Assembly: GCA_963854735.1 (NCBI GenBank)
Contig: OY978105.1
Span: 1,178,001-1,242,000, forward strand
Source of the DNA: Marvania coccoides
Lineage: Eukaryota > Chlorophyta > Trebouxiophyceae > Chlorellales > Chlorellaceae
DNA length: 64,000 bases
Reading direction: 5' to 3'
Of this stretch, positions 30,813 to 43,600 are shown piece after piece. The position numbers and the translations under genes were made by a program. A model generated the notes under the pieces. It was not told where the DNA came from and did not search any database. It saw nothing but the letters and a program-made list of their open reading frames with translations. The first letter of the stretch is position 1, and every line of letters starts with the position of its first letter.

Positions 30813-32186
30813 TCAACAATACCTTGTCCTGCTGGATGGCCGGCGCAACCGCATGCCTGGCCGCACCCTTCGTGTGTGGTTGCCCTGCAGCAGCAGCACC
30901 CCAGCTGCCGCCAGCATCACAATGAACACCGCCAGCCCTGAGTGAGACTCGCCGTCCCACGCGCTGCTCTCCGAGCTGCTCTTCTCCAGCCGCTTCCTCC
31001 AGCTCACCTTGGGCAGCGTCTGTCAAATTGGAGTAGAAACGAAAGGATTAGGGCGAGATACAAGAATATATAAATGAAATAAAGTAAAACGAAACAGTCG
31101 ATTGTCTCCCCCCATTAATGTACACGTTCCAACTCACGTAGTTGGCTGGAAGCTCTTTAAACACCAACGGCAGCCTCCACTCCATCCCTGCCGCCTCCAC
31201 CACCGCTTGCGTGAAGTTAAACGCCGCAAACGTCGCATTCACGTCCTTCTCTCGCCCCGTGCGCGTCAGATCCGCCTTAGCCCGCCCTTGGTGCGCCATG
31301 CACACCGCGTCGACCACCGCCACGCCGTCTTTAGGCCACCCCGCTCGCCATGGCCACACAAAGTCAAGGCCCCACCCCCCAGGGGACCTCTCCAGAGAGC
31401 CCCTCACCACTCTGTCAAAGAACTTGCCCGAGAACGTGGGCGCCATGAGCTCCACGAAGTTTGTAAAGTGCAGGAGTCGGTCTTCCCGGCGGCCCACCAC
31501 GTTCCACCAGTAGGAGAACGAGTTGCTGCAGTGCAGGTAGAAAGGAAGATGCATGAGAACTCGATTCAGTGGCAAAGTAACATTGAAATGCAAGCGCGAG
31601 GGCAAAAAAAAAAAAAAAAGGAAGACCACGTCTACTGAATAATTGCACGAGATACCAATGGAGACCTGGTTGCATGTAGAACAAGTAATGACCTAAACGA
31701 TATCCTGTGCAAACTCAAGAACTCTAAAACTTACGGGCACAGGGATGGCTGGGCGATGGTGAGGTTTGCCGCCACGAAGATATCAAAGAATCTGTTGAAG
31801 TCCTTGCCAGACATGCGCAGGTCGTCGTCCGCAACCATTACCGCCGCATACCGGTGCGCAAACCGCTTGTACCCCTGCTGCTCCGTCACGAAGCTGCGCA
31901 GCATGGTCCACTTTGAGCCTGAACCTTTCCACACCGCCCGACACTCACGGCACACAAAATTCTCATTGCTGCCGGTGTACAGTGCGACTAGATCCCAATT
32001 CCGGTTCTGCGAGCGTGCGCCTCTGAACCAGTCGCCGTGCAAGCTGTTGTCTCCTACTGCTGCTATGATGAGAGCGTACCGCGCTGGGCGGCGACCGGCC
32101 AGGGAGGACCGAGGAGCAGCAGAGACGGGAGGCGGCACCGCCGCGGCGAAGGCGAGGACCACGAGTATCAATCCCTCCATCCGCAT
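30813..32186 (-). CDS. DUF707 glycosyltransferase-like membrane protein
   Basis: Exons are 32186-31735, 31525-31138 and 31019-30813 (348 aa). The DUF707 signatures are complete: AAVGDNSLHGDWF, WDLVALYTG, a KW-containing stretch, AAVMVADDDLRMS (a DxD-like acidic motif), LTIAQPSL, LLHFTNFVELMAPTFS and WGLDFVWPW. These proteins are thought to be Golgi/ER glycosyltransferase-like enzymes; their reaction is unknown. The N-terminus (GLILVVLAFAAAVPPPVSA) is a signal peptide or anchor. A C-terminal hydrophobic helix (GLAVFIVMLAAAGVLLL) is followed by a strongly basic tail, giving a probable type I topology that is unusual for the family. The splice between exons 1 and 2 (CC|C) restores CPNSFSYWW. Confidence 0.85.
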
Positions 32187-33067
32187 GGCGGGCTGTAGCA
32201 ATTTCCCTCCGCCACGAGCTTTGCGAGAACTAGATTTGCAACATTGTTTTTGTTGGTGGCACAATCAGGGCGCGATCTCGCCGCTAGAGTAGAAATATGC
32301 GATTATTTTTCAATAAATAAAAAATCAATCGCAATTCGACAGTTTTTAAAACGCAAAATAATACGACGAAGAAGCAGGAGAGTTTGAGGTATGCATTACA
32401 ATTGCGAGCTTGGTACTGTGTTTAGTTTTATCATTTGTGCATGTTGAACTGTTAAAGAATCGTTAGAGCCGGCTTTTCTGCAGCTGGGGAGCTCGATATA
32501 TTTTTTAGATTTGAATAATAGATGAAACAAATTATTGCCTCGCTAGCGGCGTTTTTCTACGCATTAATGGCTGGGACACCACAGTCGACGCATCGAGATA
32601 TTCGATGGGATTCCTGTCGATCAAACTTCCTTGGCAACGACGGTGGCGGTGAGATTAGCAGACGCACCAACGGCATGCGCTCTGCATGGGTCTACATCTC
32701 TACATTGTCACCAATATGCATTGCTCTTTCATCAGCATTCAAATGACCGCCATTTGTAAAAAAACACTTTCCCCCACTACCGCTACCGCTTACGACCGAC
32801 CGGAAAGTGAATTAAAAACGATTAAAACGTCAAGGCGCAGTGAGTGCACGCTCATCGGCGAGCATCCGCGTGGACCTCTCTTCAGATCCAGCCGGGCAGC
32901 ATGTAGACGCCTTGCACAGAGAGTCAACATTCTGAAAGAAAGACGGCTCTCGAGTTTATCGAGATTTCCGCAGTTACTCCCACAATTTGAACGTTTTTTT
33001 TAATTCAACCCAACATCGAACTCGATCTCAGTGCCCTCGACCTCTGGGCCGCCAGCCGTGAGCCATT
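32187..33067. other. Divergent intergenic region
   Basis: 880 bp between the DUF707 and IPMDH start codons. Mostly AT-rich; only short open frames without similarity are present. Confidence 0.6.
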
Positions 33068-34475
<1,408 letters not shown>

Positions 34476-35186
34476 ACCCCCGCCCTTTATGTTGCGTGTG
34501 CGTGTGCTGAAAGAACCTAGTTTTGAAAGTACTAGACATTGTGCTTTATGAATTTAATTTTTTGAACTACTGCTGGCCTGTGTAAAAGCTGATAATATGC
34601 GTTGCGATTGCACCAACGGTGGGGACAGGGTTTACAGCGCGCGATGCGTGGCGTGAAGCCCTGGAAACTGCCTGGAGGAGCAACCCCGCTTCAGCTGAAA
34701 ATTTTGACGCTCCGCAACTCCGCCTTGGCGCTCTCTCGACAACCTTTCAAACTGCAACCCTCCCAGAGCATGCGCGTCAATTATCGCCACTGCATAGTCC
34801 TGATTCCAGTTCATAAATAATCGAAGCTGTGGCAGTCTTTGCGCCCCGCCACCGGTTTGAATTTTTCCCCAGACTCTGTGTTTTTTCTTTTTCAGAAAGA
34901 AGAGTATCGTCGTGCATCATCATCCATCTTTTAAACTACAATCAGGGTTAAATCGCGCTAGGTAAGAACGGTGCTTTGCTCGCTGGTGAAACCTTTATAT
35001 TGTCTCATCAAATCTCATCTTGGTTTGCTATGGTTTTGCAACCCGCTTACATGTGCAATGCAATGATCACATTCTTGAGCGAAATTCACATATAAATTTA
35101 CCGCCGCCGCCTCTCCATTGTCCTCTGCAGCTGGTCGCCCACCAAATCTAATCACAAACATCCAGAAGCAACCCAAACCCAGCACG
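34476..35186. other. Intergenic with the FKBP promoter and leader
   Basis: The IPMDH 3' region is followed by a GC-richer segment at about 34598-34815 that is open in two frames but matches nothing I know. Then come AT-rich sequence and the 5' UTR of the FKBP gene. Confidence 0.5.
34962..35130 (+). other. Probable 5' UTR intron of the FKBP gene
   Basis: A good donor (g|gtaagaac) and an acceptor with a pyrimidine tract (ttgtcctctgcag) bracket 169 nt of AT-rich sequence just upstream of the FKBP start at 35187. Length and composition match coding introns here. No transcript evidence. Confidence 0.5.
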
Positions 35187-36515
35187 ATGGCCTTCTGGGG
35201 TTGTGCAGTCAAGCCCGGCAAGGAGACTGCCTTCGTGCCTCCCCCTGAGGCCGATGAGAAGCTGCACGTCTCCCAGGCGTGCCTGGCGCCCGGCGCCTCC
35301 CCCGGCGCTCGCGCCACCCTCATGCTGCGCGTTAGCGACGGCGAGCCGCTGGCGGTGGCCGCCCTGCGCGAGGGCGCCTCCGAGAGCGCATCCCTGGACC
35401 TTGTTCTGGACTGCTACACCGAGTTCACTGTGGTGGGCTCTGCTGCCATCCACCTCACTGGCTACTTCATGCCCGAGTACGAAATCGGGGAGGGCGGAGA
35501 CGACGAGGAGCACGACCACGAGGAGGAGGACGGCGACCTGGAGCTGGAGGAGTGGGGCGGCCGTGAGGTTTTGGGCATCGATGAGTTCGGGCAGCCTGTT
35601 TTCGCTGATGAGTACGACAGCGAGATGGACAGCGACTACAGCAGCGGGGAGGGGGGCAGCGAGGACGACGACGAGTTCGATTCCGCTGAGGAGGAGCTGT
35701 TTGAGGCAGAGGAGGGCGCGCGGCGGCGTCGCAGCGATGTCACCATCGAGGACATCACTGAGCTGTTGGAGCAGCAGCAAAAGGGCAAGAAGAAGGCAGT
35801 GCTGGCGCCGCCGGAGCCCGTTGCCGCGAATGGGCACGCCAAGGGCAAGAAGGCTGCCGAGTTTGCGGATGATGACGTGAGCGGCAGCGACGAAGAAGAG
35901 GACAGCGAGAGCGAAGAGGAGGAGGACGAAGCTGCGCTGAAGGTGGCTGCTGCAGCGGTAGCAAAGGCTGCCGCAGCGGACGCCAAGAAGGCCAAGGCAG
36001 CAGAGGCCCAGAAGGTCAAAGCGGAGAAGGCGGCGGCTGCCAAGGCGGAGAAGAAGCGCAAGGCGGAGGAGCCTGCCGCTGCCGCTGCGCCCAAGCAGAA
36101 GAAGGAGAAGAAGGACAAGGAGGCGGCGGCCCCTGCAGACGGCGGCAAGTCTCCTGCGGGCGCCAAGGAGCGCGTCCGCCGCTTTGCCAACGGCTTTGAG
36201 GTCGAGGACCTGGCGATGGGCTCCGCCAGCGGCAAGCTGGCAAAGCCTGGCAAGAAGGTATCTGTACGGTACGTGGGCAAGCTGAAGAGCGGCAAGGTGT
36301 TTGACCAGACCAAGGGCAGCGCCACTTTCTCCTTCCGCCTGGGCGTCGGCGAGGTGGTCAAGGGCTTTGACCGCGGCGTGGAGGGCATGCGGGTGGGAGA
36401 CAAGCGCCGCGTGACCATCCCTCCGCAGATGGGCTACGGCAGCGCCAAGACCGGCCCCATTCCCCCCAACTCCACCCTCGTCTTTGACCTGGAGCTGGTG
36501 GACGTGAAGGGCTAG
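35187..36515 (+). CDS. FKBP53: Nuclear FKBP prolyl isomerase with nucleoplasmin-like domain (FKBP53 type)
   Basis: A single-exon gene of 442 aa. The N-terminal domain (MAFWGCAVKPGKETAFVPPP, LHVSQACLAPGAS, AAIHLTGYF) matches the nucleoplasmin-like fold of plant FKBP43/53 histone chaperones. Long acidic stretches (for example EEEDGDLELEEW, DEEEDSESEEEEDE) and a Lys/Ala-rich basic segment with likely nuclear signals (KKRKAEE, KQKKEKKDKE) follow. The C-terminal FKBP domain (about residues 335-442) is complete: GKKVSVRYVGKLKSGKVFDQ, GEVVKGFDRGVEGMRVGDKR, IPPQMGYGS and NSTLVFDLELVDV. It is likely to act on histones in chromatin, as AtFKBP53 does. The coding strand is strongly purine-biased in the acidic region. 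Confidence 0.93.
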   Translation: MAFWGCAVKPGKETAFVPPPEADEKLHVSQACLAPGASPGARATLMLRVSDGEPLAVAALREGASESASLDLVLDCYTEFTVVGSAAIHLTGYFMPEYEIGEGGDDEEHDHEEEDGDLELEEWGGREVLGIDEFGQPVFADEYDSEMDSDYSSGEGGSEDDDEFDSAEEELFEAEEGARRRRSDVTIEDITELLEQQQKGKKKAVLAPPEPVAANGHAKGKKAAEFADDDVSGSDEEEDSESEEEEDEAALKVAAAAVAKAAAADAKKAKAAEAQKVKAEKAAAAKAEKKRKAEEPAAAAAPKQKKEKKDKEAAAPADGGKSPAGAKERVRRFANGFEVEDLAMGSASGKLAKPGKKVSVRYVGKLKSGKVFDQTKGSATFSFRLGVGEVVKGFDRGVEGMRVGDKRRVTIPPQMGYGSAKTGPIPPNSTLVFDLELVDVKG

Positions 36516-37098
36516 GGGAGAACAATGCTAGTTCGATGACTAAGAGTAGCTTTGGCGAGAGTGAAATTTAATTTTTTAGCGGAGAAAGAATATTTGAAAA
36601 ATGATGGTGGTTTACTTCTCCTTTTTGAATGCTGTTCACGTTTTGGTGTTGGTTATCTTTTTAAAATGCAATTCAAATTATCTGGGGCAGAGATACCGAG
36701 TCAAACCGCAATTGGAGTGTGTGGCACTGGAAGGTTGCTTTGGCGTTGGGAGATGGAAAGGCTCGGTTTATGAAATGCCCCAATGAGCCAGGCATCCTCT
36801 ATGGCGATTGAGATTCCCCTGAAAATAACGCGAGGTAAGACCAGTAATGAGGTTCCATACAGCTTGCCCAACAGCGACCATTGTTTTCATCTTTTGTCTT
36901 TGTTTATCGTTTATCCAGCCTTAAAACTTTGGAAACGTGCAAAAAAAAATCGATAATGTTCTTTAAAAAAATTGATAGTATAAAAGAAAGAAACCAGAGC
37001 GACTTTCCAGCCCTACCAAGTGCATGCCATTTCTCAAGCTCGCTACCGTGACCCCCCCAAACAAGTAAAGAAAATCTCCGAGCAGCAATACAGCCCCA
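36516..37098. other. Intergenic, 3' of FKBP
   Basis: AT-rich sequence with the FKBP 3' UTR. A possible short ORF near 36552 has no support. No gene was recognised. Confidence 0.5.
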
Positions 37099-37422
37099 TC
37101 AAGCGCCATGCCGCTCACCACTGCCTTCCGATGCCTCATCTTGCTGCGCGCTGACCTCCAACCACCTCGCAAAGGCGGCATCTGAGTCAGCACCAATCGA
37201 AACAGCGGCAGCAGAGACCCCAGCATTGCTGCTCCTGGGAGAGCGCCTAGGCTGGGAAGAGGGCGACGGGTCAGGGTAGGGGGTAGGGAGAGATGCCCCT
37301 GACGCCCTCTGTTTGAATTTCTCCATCAATTGTCGGGTTCTTGCGGCAGCGGCTAATCGGTCGTTGTTAGTTGAGGGAGGGGGGAAGGGCTCGGCGCCAG
37401 GGGGTGGAAATGGAATGCCCAT
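37099..37422 (-). CDS. Small Pro/Ser-rich ORF of unknown function
   Basis: An ATG-started frame of 107 codons in locally GC-rich sequence, ending SEGSGERHGA. It is Pro-rich at the start (MGIPFPPPGAEPFPPP), then has a basic helix (ARTRQLMEKFKQR) and an Ala-rich acidic end. It starts only 63 bp past the lysyl-tRNA synthetase stop on the same strand. An acceptor-like tttttttgtcccag immediately precedes the ATG, so it may be an exon of a longer gene or an alternative 3' exon. No family is recognised. Confidence 0.35.
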   Translation of the reverse strand: MGIPFPPPGAEPFPPPSTNNDRLAAAARTRQLMEKFKQRASGASLPTPYPDPSPSSQPRRSPRSSNAGVSAAAVSIGADSDAAFARWLEVSAQQDEASEGSGERHGA

Positions 37423-37485
37423 GACTGGGACAAAAAAATACGCGGTGTGTGTGCGTCTCTCTCTCTTTCAGTAAATAGGGCGCGG

Positions 37486-39834
37486 TCAGGCAGTTGAAAT
37501 ATCGTCGGCAGACTGCGAGGAAAAAAATGGCAAGTTTAATCATTTAGTGAGCTAATAAACATAGAAACCGTTCATTTATCAACTCAAAACAGTGTACTCT
37601 ATGTGGTTGAAGCAACGCGCAAGGGGTGGAGCTGTTCTGATCAATGCGATTAACTAGGCGGCGGTACATTATCTCAACCAGCTTCCATCGGAAAATTCGT
37701 TCTCACCTGCGACACCGACATCGACACGCTGCCGTTCTCCCTCTGGTTCAGCTCCGGCTTCATCGCAGGGAACAAGAGCACCTAGAGAACACAACAAAAC
37801 AACGAAACGTGAGCAAACCTTCTCGAGGCAAACACAGCACCCGCCCGCCCTTGAAAATCCCACAACCGAAAAAAAGACTTTCTTCCTCCTTTCCCTCCTT
37901 GACATAACTGACCTCCTTGATGTTGTTCTTGTCTGTGAGCATCATGGTGAAGCGGTCGATGCCGAAGCCCCAACCCCCAGTGGGCGGCAGGCCGTACTCC
38001 AGCGCTGTGCAAAAGTTCTCGTCCACGAACATCGCCTCCACGTCGCCCTCCGCCTTGGCCGCCGCCTGCTGCGTGAACAGCTCCCGCTGGCGCAGCGGGT
38101 CGTTCAGCTCGGTGTAGGCGTTGGCCACCTCCTTGCAGTTGACAAACAGCTCAAAGCGCTCGGTGAGCCCAGGGGCGTCGCGGTGCCACTTGGCCAGCGG
38201 GCTCATGATCTGCGGGTGGTCGCAGATGAATGTGGGGTTCACGCACTGCACCTCCACGTACTCCCCTACCAACTTGTCCAGCAGGCGGGCGGTGGTCTGC
38301 GGGGGGGAGCAGTCCACGCCCTGCCGCTTGCACAGCTCCACCAGGAACACCCGCGCCTCCTCGCTGTCCAGGTCCTTGGGCAGCTTCACCCCCAGCGCCT
38401 CCTCCAGCCCCGCCACCATGGGGATGCGGCGGAAGGGCGGCGTGAAGTCGATCTCCACCGACCGCCCCTCCGGCCCATCTGGATGGTACGTCAGCTGGTA
38501 CCCCCCGGTAATAGACTTCACGAGCCCCGACACCAGCTCCTCCGTCATCGCCATGAGGTCGTTGTAGTCCGCGTAGGCCTGGTAGAACTCGCAGGTGGTG
38601 AACTCGGGGTTGTGCGTCAGGTCAATGCCCTCGTTGCGGAACTGCTTGCCGATCTCGTACACCCGGTCCAGCCCGCCCACCACCAGCATCTTCAGGTACA
38701 GCTCGGGGGCCACCCGCATGTAGAGCTGCATGTCCAGGTCGTTGTGGTAGGTGATGAATGGGCGGGCGGTGGCGCCCCCTGGGATCATGTTCATCATGGG
38801 GGTTTCCACCTCCAGGAAGCCGCGGGTGTCCAGGTAGGACCGCACGCCCGAAATAACGGCTGCGCGGGTGCGGAAAATGTCCCCGATGGAGGGGTTCACG
38901 ATGAGGTCTAGGTAGCGCTGGCGGTAACGAGTCTCCTGGTCTTTCAGACCGAAGTGGCCGCCAGGGGGCATGTGCAGGCAGGGTGCGAGCACGGTGAGGG
39001 AGGAGGGGAACACCGACAGCTCCCCGCGCTTGGATTTGCCCGGAACGCCGACCAGACCTACGATATCTCCCCGCTTCACCGAGTTCATGAGGCGCTGGAA
39101 GGAGGGCAGGTCCAGGCCGCCCGCCTCGAAGTGCCGCGCGTCGCACATGACCTGCACCTTGGCGCCCTCGGAGCGCAGGTCCAGGAAGATGAGCTTGGGG
39201 CCAGAGGCAGCCTTGCGGACGACGCGGCCTGCGATGCGCACCGTCTCCTCGGGCAATTGGCTTCCCGGCTCAATGCCGGCGTACTTTGCGACGTAGGCGG
39301 GCAGCTGCATGGTGACGCTGAACTTGTGGGGGTAGGGGTTTTCTCCGCGGGCCTTTGCTGCCACGATGGAGCGCACCCTATTGTCAAAATATTTGGTGGG
39401 GTCGGTCTCCTCGGAGGCGTCATCCTCCAGAGCAACGGCATCGCCCTTGGCGGCCTTGGCTACCGCGCGCTCGGCGGCCTGCACTGCCTGCTTGGCCTGT
39501 GAGAGAATAGAGCACGGTGGCGGTGAATTATAATTATTGGTGTGGTTTGTTTGTGGGACATAGGGATCCGAGGTTTAAGCATCGGAAAATTCTGTCTACC
39601 TTCTTTTCTGCCTGCTCCTTCTCCTTCTGCGCCATCTTCTGCCGGCGCTTGAACTCGCTGCACGAGTGATCAAATTTCATTCAAAAGCTGTTCAAATAAA
39701 TGCGGAGGTCACAAACAGTAGCCGATTCCATTTAAGCCTACTCACCTCTTGCTCATCTTCTCGCCCTTCTCATCCACAAGCTCTTCGCTCCACTTCTCCG
39801 GCAGCACAAATGTAGATTCATTTTCAGCCGCCAT
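37486..39834 (-). CDS. KARS: Lysyl-tRNA synthetase (class II)
   Basis: It charges tRNA(Lys). Exons are 39834-39746, 39657-39600, 39496-37913, 37781-37707 and 37512-37486 (610 aa). Exons 1-3 give the Lys/Glu-rich N-terminal extension ([27 protein letters not shown]). An OB-fold anticodon-binding domain follows ([31 protein letters not shown]), then the class II core. Motif 1 lies near [17 protein letters not shown]; motif 2 is [20 protein letters not shown]; motif 3 is [19 protein letters not shown]. Exon 4 supplies [18 protein letters not shown] and exon 5 only SADDISTA plus the stop, a 27-nt coding exon. There is no clear organelle leader, so it is probably cytosolic. The long third exon stays open 148 nt past its donor, which can mislead ORF callers. 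Confidence 0.95.
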
Positions 39835-40642
39835 CGTGAGTTTTTCTGCCCTCGCACGAAGGCGGACTGCAAGCCTCAGCAACTACAATTTAAAATCAAA
39901 CTGGGCCGCCTTCACAAGTCGTCAATGAGCACCCGCCGCTGCAAAAGGAAAGATTTGTTTTCGACTGGAGAATTTTGCTCTCAAAGCAGCGCGAAGAGGG
40001 GAGCAAAAATAGATATTTGACTACAGCTTGGGTGCTCACTGGGCAGGGATTTCCATCGTGTACGAAGCTGGGAGCCTTTTGGAATTTATCTATGGCCCCC
40101 GCCGCTCCTATTGGCAGTTGCGTTAAAAAAACATGCTGCATTTTTAGGCCATGCACAATGCAAATCAATGTAGTTGGAGCCTCCATGGAAGGAAGGCAAT
40201 TTACAAGAGAACGAAATGTCTTAATCGGGGAAGGAGAGAGAGAAAAGATTAGTAGTATTAATGTAATTCATATGCCCAATTAGCACCGAGGATAATTAAG
40301 CTCAGTCTTATTTCTCAACAAAAATAAGATTTAAAGAGACCCCAGGGGGAGGACGCCCTATAGTAGGTAATGTAATGTATGTATGGTTTTTTTTTATAGT
40401 TATTTGATATTTGGGGATGCATGTGCAAAAAAAATTGGGGAGGGGGGGAAAATGTGCGTATACAGGTCATACATTTGGTATTTATTTCTTCATGTGGGTT
40501 CCATGCAAAACGGTACTCTATCTAAAAGCAAATAGGAAAAAAACAAACGCGTATTTTTTTGGGGGGGGGGGACCCACCGCCAGACTGCTGGCTGATGGGT
40601 AGAGCGAGGCTACAGTTATCATTGTTGGTTGATCAACTACTA
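39835..40642. other. Intergenic between two minus-strand genes
   Basis: LysRS promoter and the 3' region of the AAA ATPase gene. AT-rich with several homopolymer runs. No gene was found. Confidence 0.55.
40561..40571 (+). repeat. G11 run next to a T7 run
   Basis: Eleven G residues preceded by seven T, just past the AAA ATPase stop. Possibly variable or an assembly-sensitive spot. Confidence 0.7.
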
Positions 40643-43600
40643 CTATGTGAAGTACACGAGCTGCTCTGCCTTGCGCGACCCTCCCTCTCCAAACTGATCG
40701 TTCCAGCGCTGCAGCTCCGACGACGATGCGCTGTCCGGGTGCGTGCTGGGCGTGACCTGCTTCATTGCAGCCGCAAAGTCCTTGAGAGACATGGCCCGAA
40801 TCGCGTACTCAGCCACCGCCGCCGCTGCAGCATCTGCCTCATTCCCGGCTGCCGCCGCCTTGGCTGCCCGCTCCGCCTGCAGCATCTCCCGCAGCGGGCA
40901 GTACGCCGCCGCGATGCAGAGGTTCTTGATGTCGGAGCCCGAGTAGCCGTCGGTCATTCTCGCCAGCTCAGCCACGTCCAGTTTTGGGTCAACGGATTCA
41001 TCTTTCAGAATGACCTGAAGGATCTTCTCGCGCTGGGCGGCGTCAGGCAGGGGCACTAGCAGGCGGCGCGGCATGCGGCGCACCGCTGCGTCGTCAAGAT
41101 CCATGGGTCGGTTGGTTGCTGCCAGCACTAGCACCCTGTCGGTGGCCTTTGTGCGCAGGCCGTCCCAGTGCTGAAACCACTCGGTCTTGAGCTTGCGAAT
41201 GGCCTCGTGCTCGTGGCTGGTGCCGCCGCGGCGCGACAGGAACCTGTGAGAGAAAAATAATGGGGCAGGAAATTAAATTATGTGACGTAGGATAAAATTA
41301 TCGGCTCCATGCTGTCGAGCGCTCGGCACTCTCAGTTGCTACAGTAATATAATGTTTATGAAGAAGACTCACGCGTCGATCTCGTCCACAAAGATGACAG
41401 AGGGCGCCAGCTTGTGCGCCAGCGAGAACAGTGCCCGCACCAGCTTCTCCCCCTCCCCCAGCCACTTTGACGAGATTGCCGACATGTTGACATTGATGAA
41501 GTGGGCGCCAGACTCAGAGGCAACGGCCTTGGCCAGCATGGTCTTACCGGTGCCAGGGGGACCAAACAGCTGCACGTGCAAGTAAACAAAATGAAAAACT
41601 GGTCAATTGCAAGGCGACTGACTCAAAAATGAAAAATTGAAGAAAAATTAAAATAAAAAAGAATCATTTTCTTCTCACCAGGAGGCCCTTGGTGGGACGG
41701 GTGAGCGCGCCGCGCGCAAACAGCTCGGGGCGTTGCAGCGGCAGGATGACCACTTCTTGCAGCGTCTCCTTCACGCTCTCCAGCGCGCCGATGTCGTCGA
41801 ACCCAACGCTGATCTCCTCGGGCGGGATGACCTCGTTCAGCAGCTGCTTCTCGTACTGGTCGGTCTGCAGGTCCTTCAGCGCGGAGCGCTCAGGCACTGG
41901 CACCGCCTCTGAGCGCATGAGCTTCACCGAAGCGGCCGCTGCCACCAGCTGCTCCGCCGTCACCTGCAGCTTGCAGCCCGCCACCGCTGCCGCGGGGGAA
42001 GCCTCCATGGCAGCGGCCGCGGGCACCTCCGCTTGCAGCGCAGCCGCTGCTGCCGCCCCCACCACCACCTGCACGTCTTTCCTCGACAGAGCCAGCTCAG
42101 AAACTTTCATCGCCTCGAGGTCGGCGCACTCAACGTCGCACTTGGCCATCGCCCGCCCCAGCGCGGTGCGGTTGGCGCGCTCTCGCATGGCAGCCACGTC
42201 AGCGTCCAGCATCCTCTTCCAGGCCTTGGCAGCGGAGTCGCAATGAGGAGGGTGCAGCTCCACGGTGTTAGGCAGCATGGAGGCCAGCACGCGGCCCTTG
42301 TTGGTGGCGCGAGAGCGCGACGAAGACCGCCCGCCTCCCCCCAGCCGCTCATACCACGAAGAGGGGAAGTCTTCAGCCCCACCGATGCCTAACGACTCGC
42401 CAGCACCGCGACCGCCGCCAAACAGCATGCTCAGTCCCGAGGGGCCAGAAGAAGCGCGCTCCTTAGACAGCGCGCGGGAGCAGTACGCCGCCACGAGCAG
42501 GCAGCGCTGCGGCAGGGCCTGCAGCAGGGTGCGCAGGCGGTTGAACTGGTCGCGAGCGTTGGTGCGAACAAGCTTGTCCACGCCAGGCAAAAACACCACC
42601 AGCGGGCCCTTGGGCGCTTCTTCCGCAATGAGGTCAAACAGCGCGGAAAAAGAGCTGGACCAGGCGTCTGCGCGATCGTCCAGCGGTGAGATCTCCGCTG
42701 CCGAGCACGACAAACCGCACCCGGCGCGCTGTCCGGTCAAAGTCTTTCCTCCTGTGAACGGGTCGTCCATAGCCACCTCCACACGGTCGCCGCCCGCTGA
42801 CACGCTCACCACGCGTCCGCGGGACCCAGGGACAGGGGTATCCGCATTCACAGCAGCAGCAGCGCCGGCGGCAGCGGAGGTCCAGTGCACTTCGCCTGCC
42901 GTGGCCGCACCCCGCCGCGCCCTGGCCATCTCTTTCAGCGCCGCGTTCATGCGCGCGCTGGCGCTGGCGCCGCCGCCGCGCTTCCCGCGCAGCTCATCGG
43001 GCGTCATAAATGAGGACAGCAAGGGGAGGCGGTCAAGGTCCAACAACGAAGGAACGCCGCCAGCGCCGGGACCACCGCCGTTGGGGCCCTGGTACACCAC
43101 CCTGTCCCCAGGCTTGAAAGTTGCTGGCTGCTTCGCCCCGTCTGCTGCGTCTCCCACACCCAGCCGCCCCTCCACTTTGTGCAGCACCGCGCGGGAGCGC
43201 TGGATGGAGCGAATCAGCGACATGACGCGCTCGCGGCCGTGGCTCACCCGCTTGCTCAGCGCCTCCTCGTTGGCTGGGGCCTGCGCCGGCGCAGCAGCGG
43301 CAGCGGTTTCTGGCTTTTCCGCTGCAGCCGCGGCAGGGGCGGTCTCTCCCTCCGCCGCCTTTTCCTTCTCGCCGTTTTGTGCAGGCGCAGCAGACCCGGC
43401 AGGTTGCTGCACTATGGCGGAAGCAGCCGTGCCTGGTGCACCTCCGCCGTCGGGAATGGCTTCTACCCCGCCTTCTGGCGCTTTGGCTGGGCTGGCCTCC
43501 ATGGGCTGCGCCACATCATCACCCGTCTTAGGCGCTGCCGGCTTTGCCTCCACTCCTTTTTCTGCCCCTTCCTCCTTCACTGCTGCCGCCGCTGCAGCAG

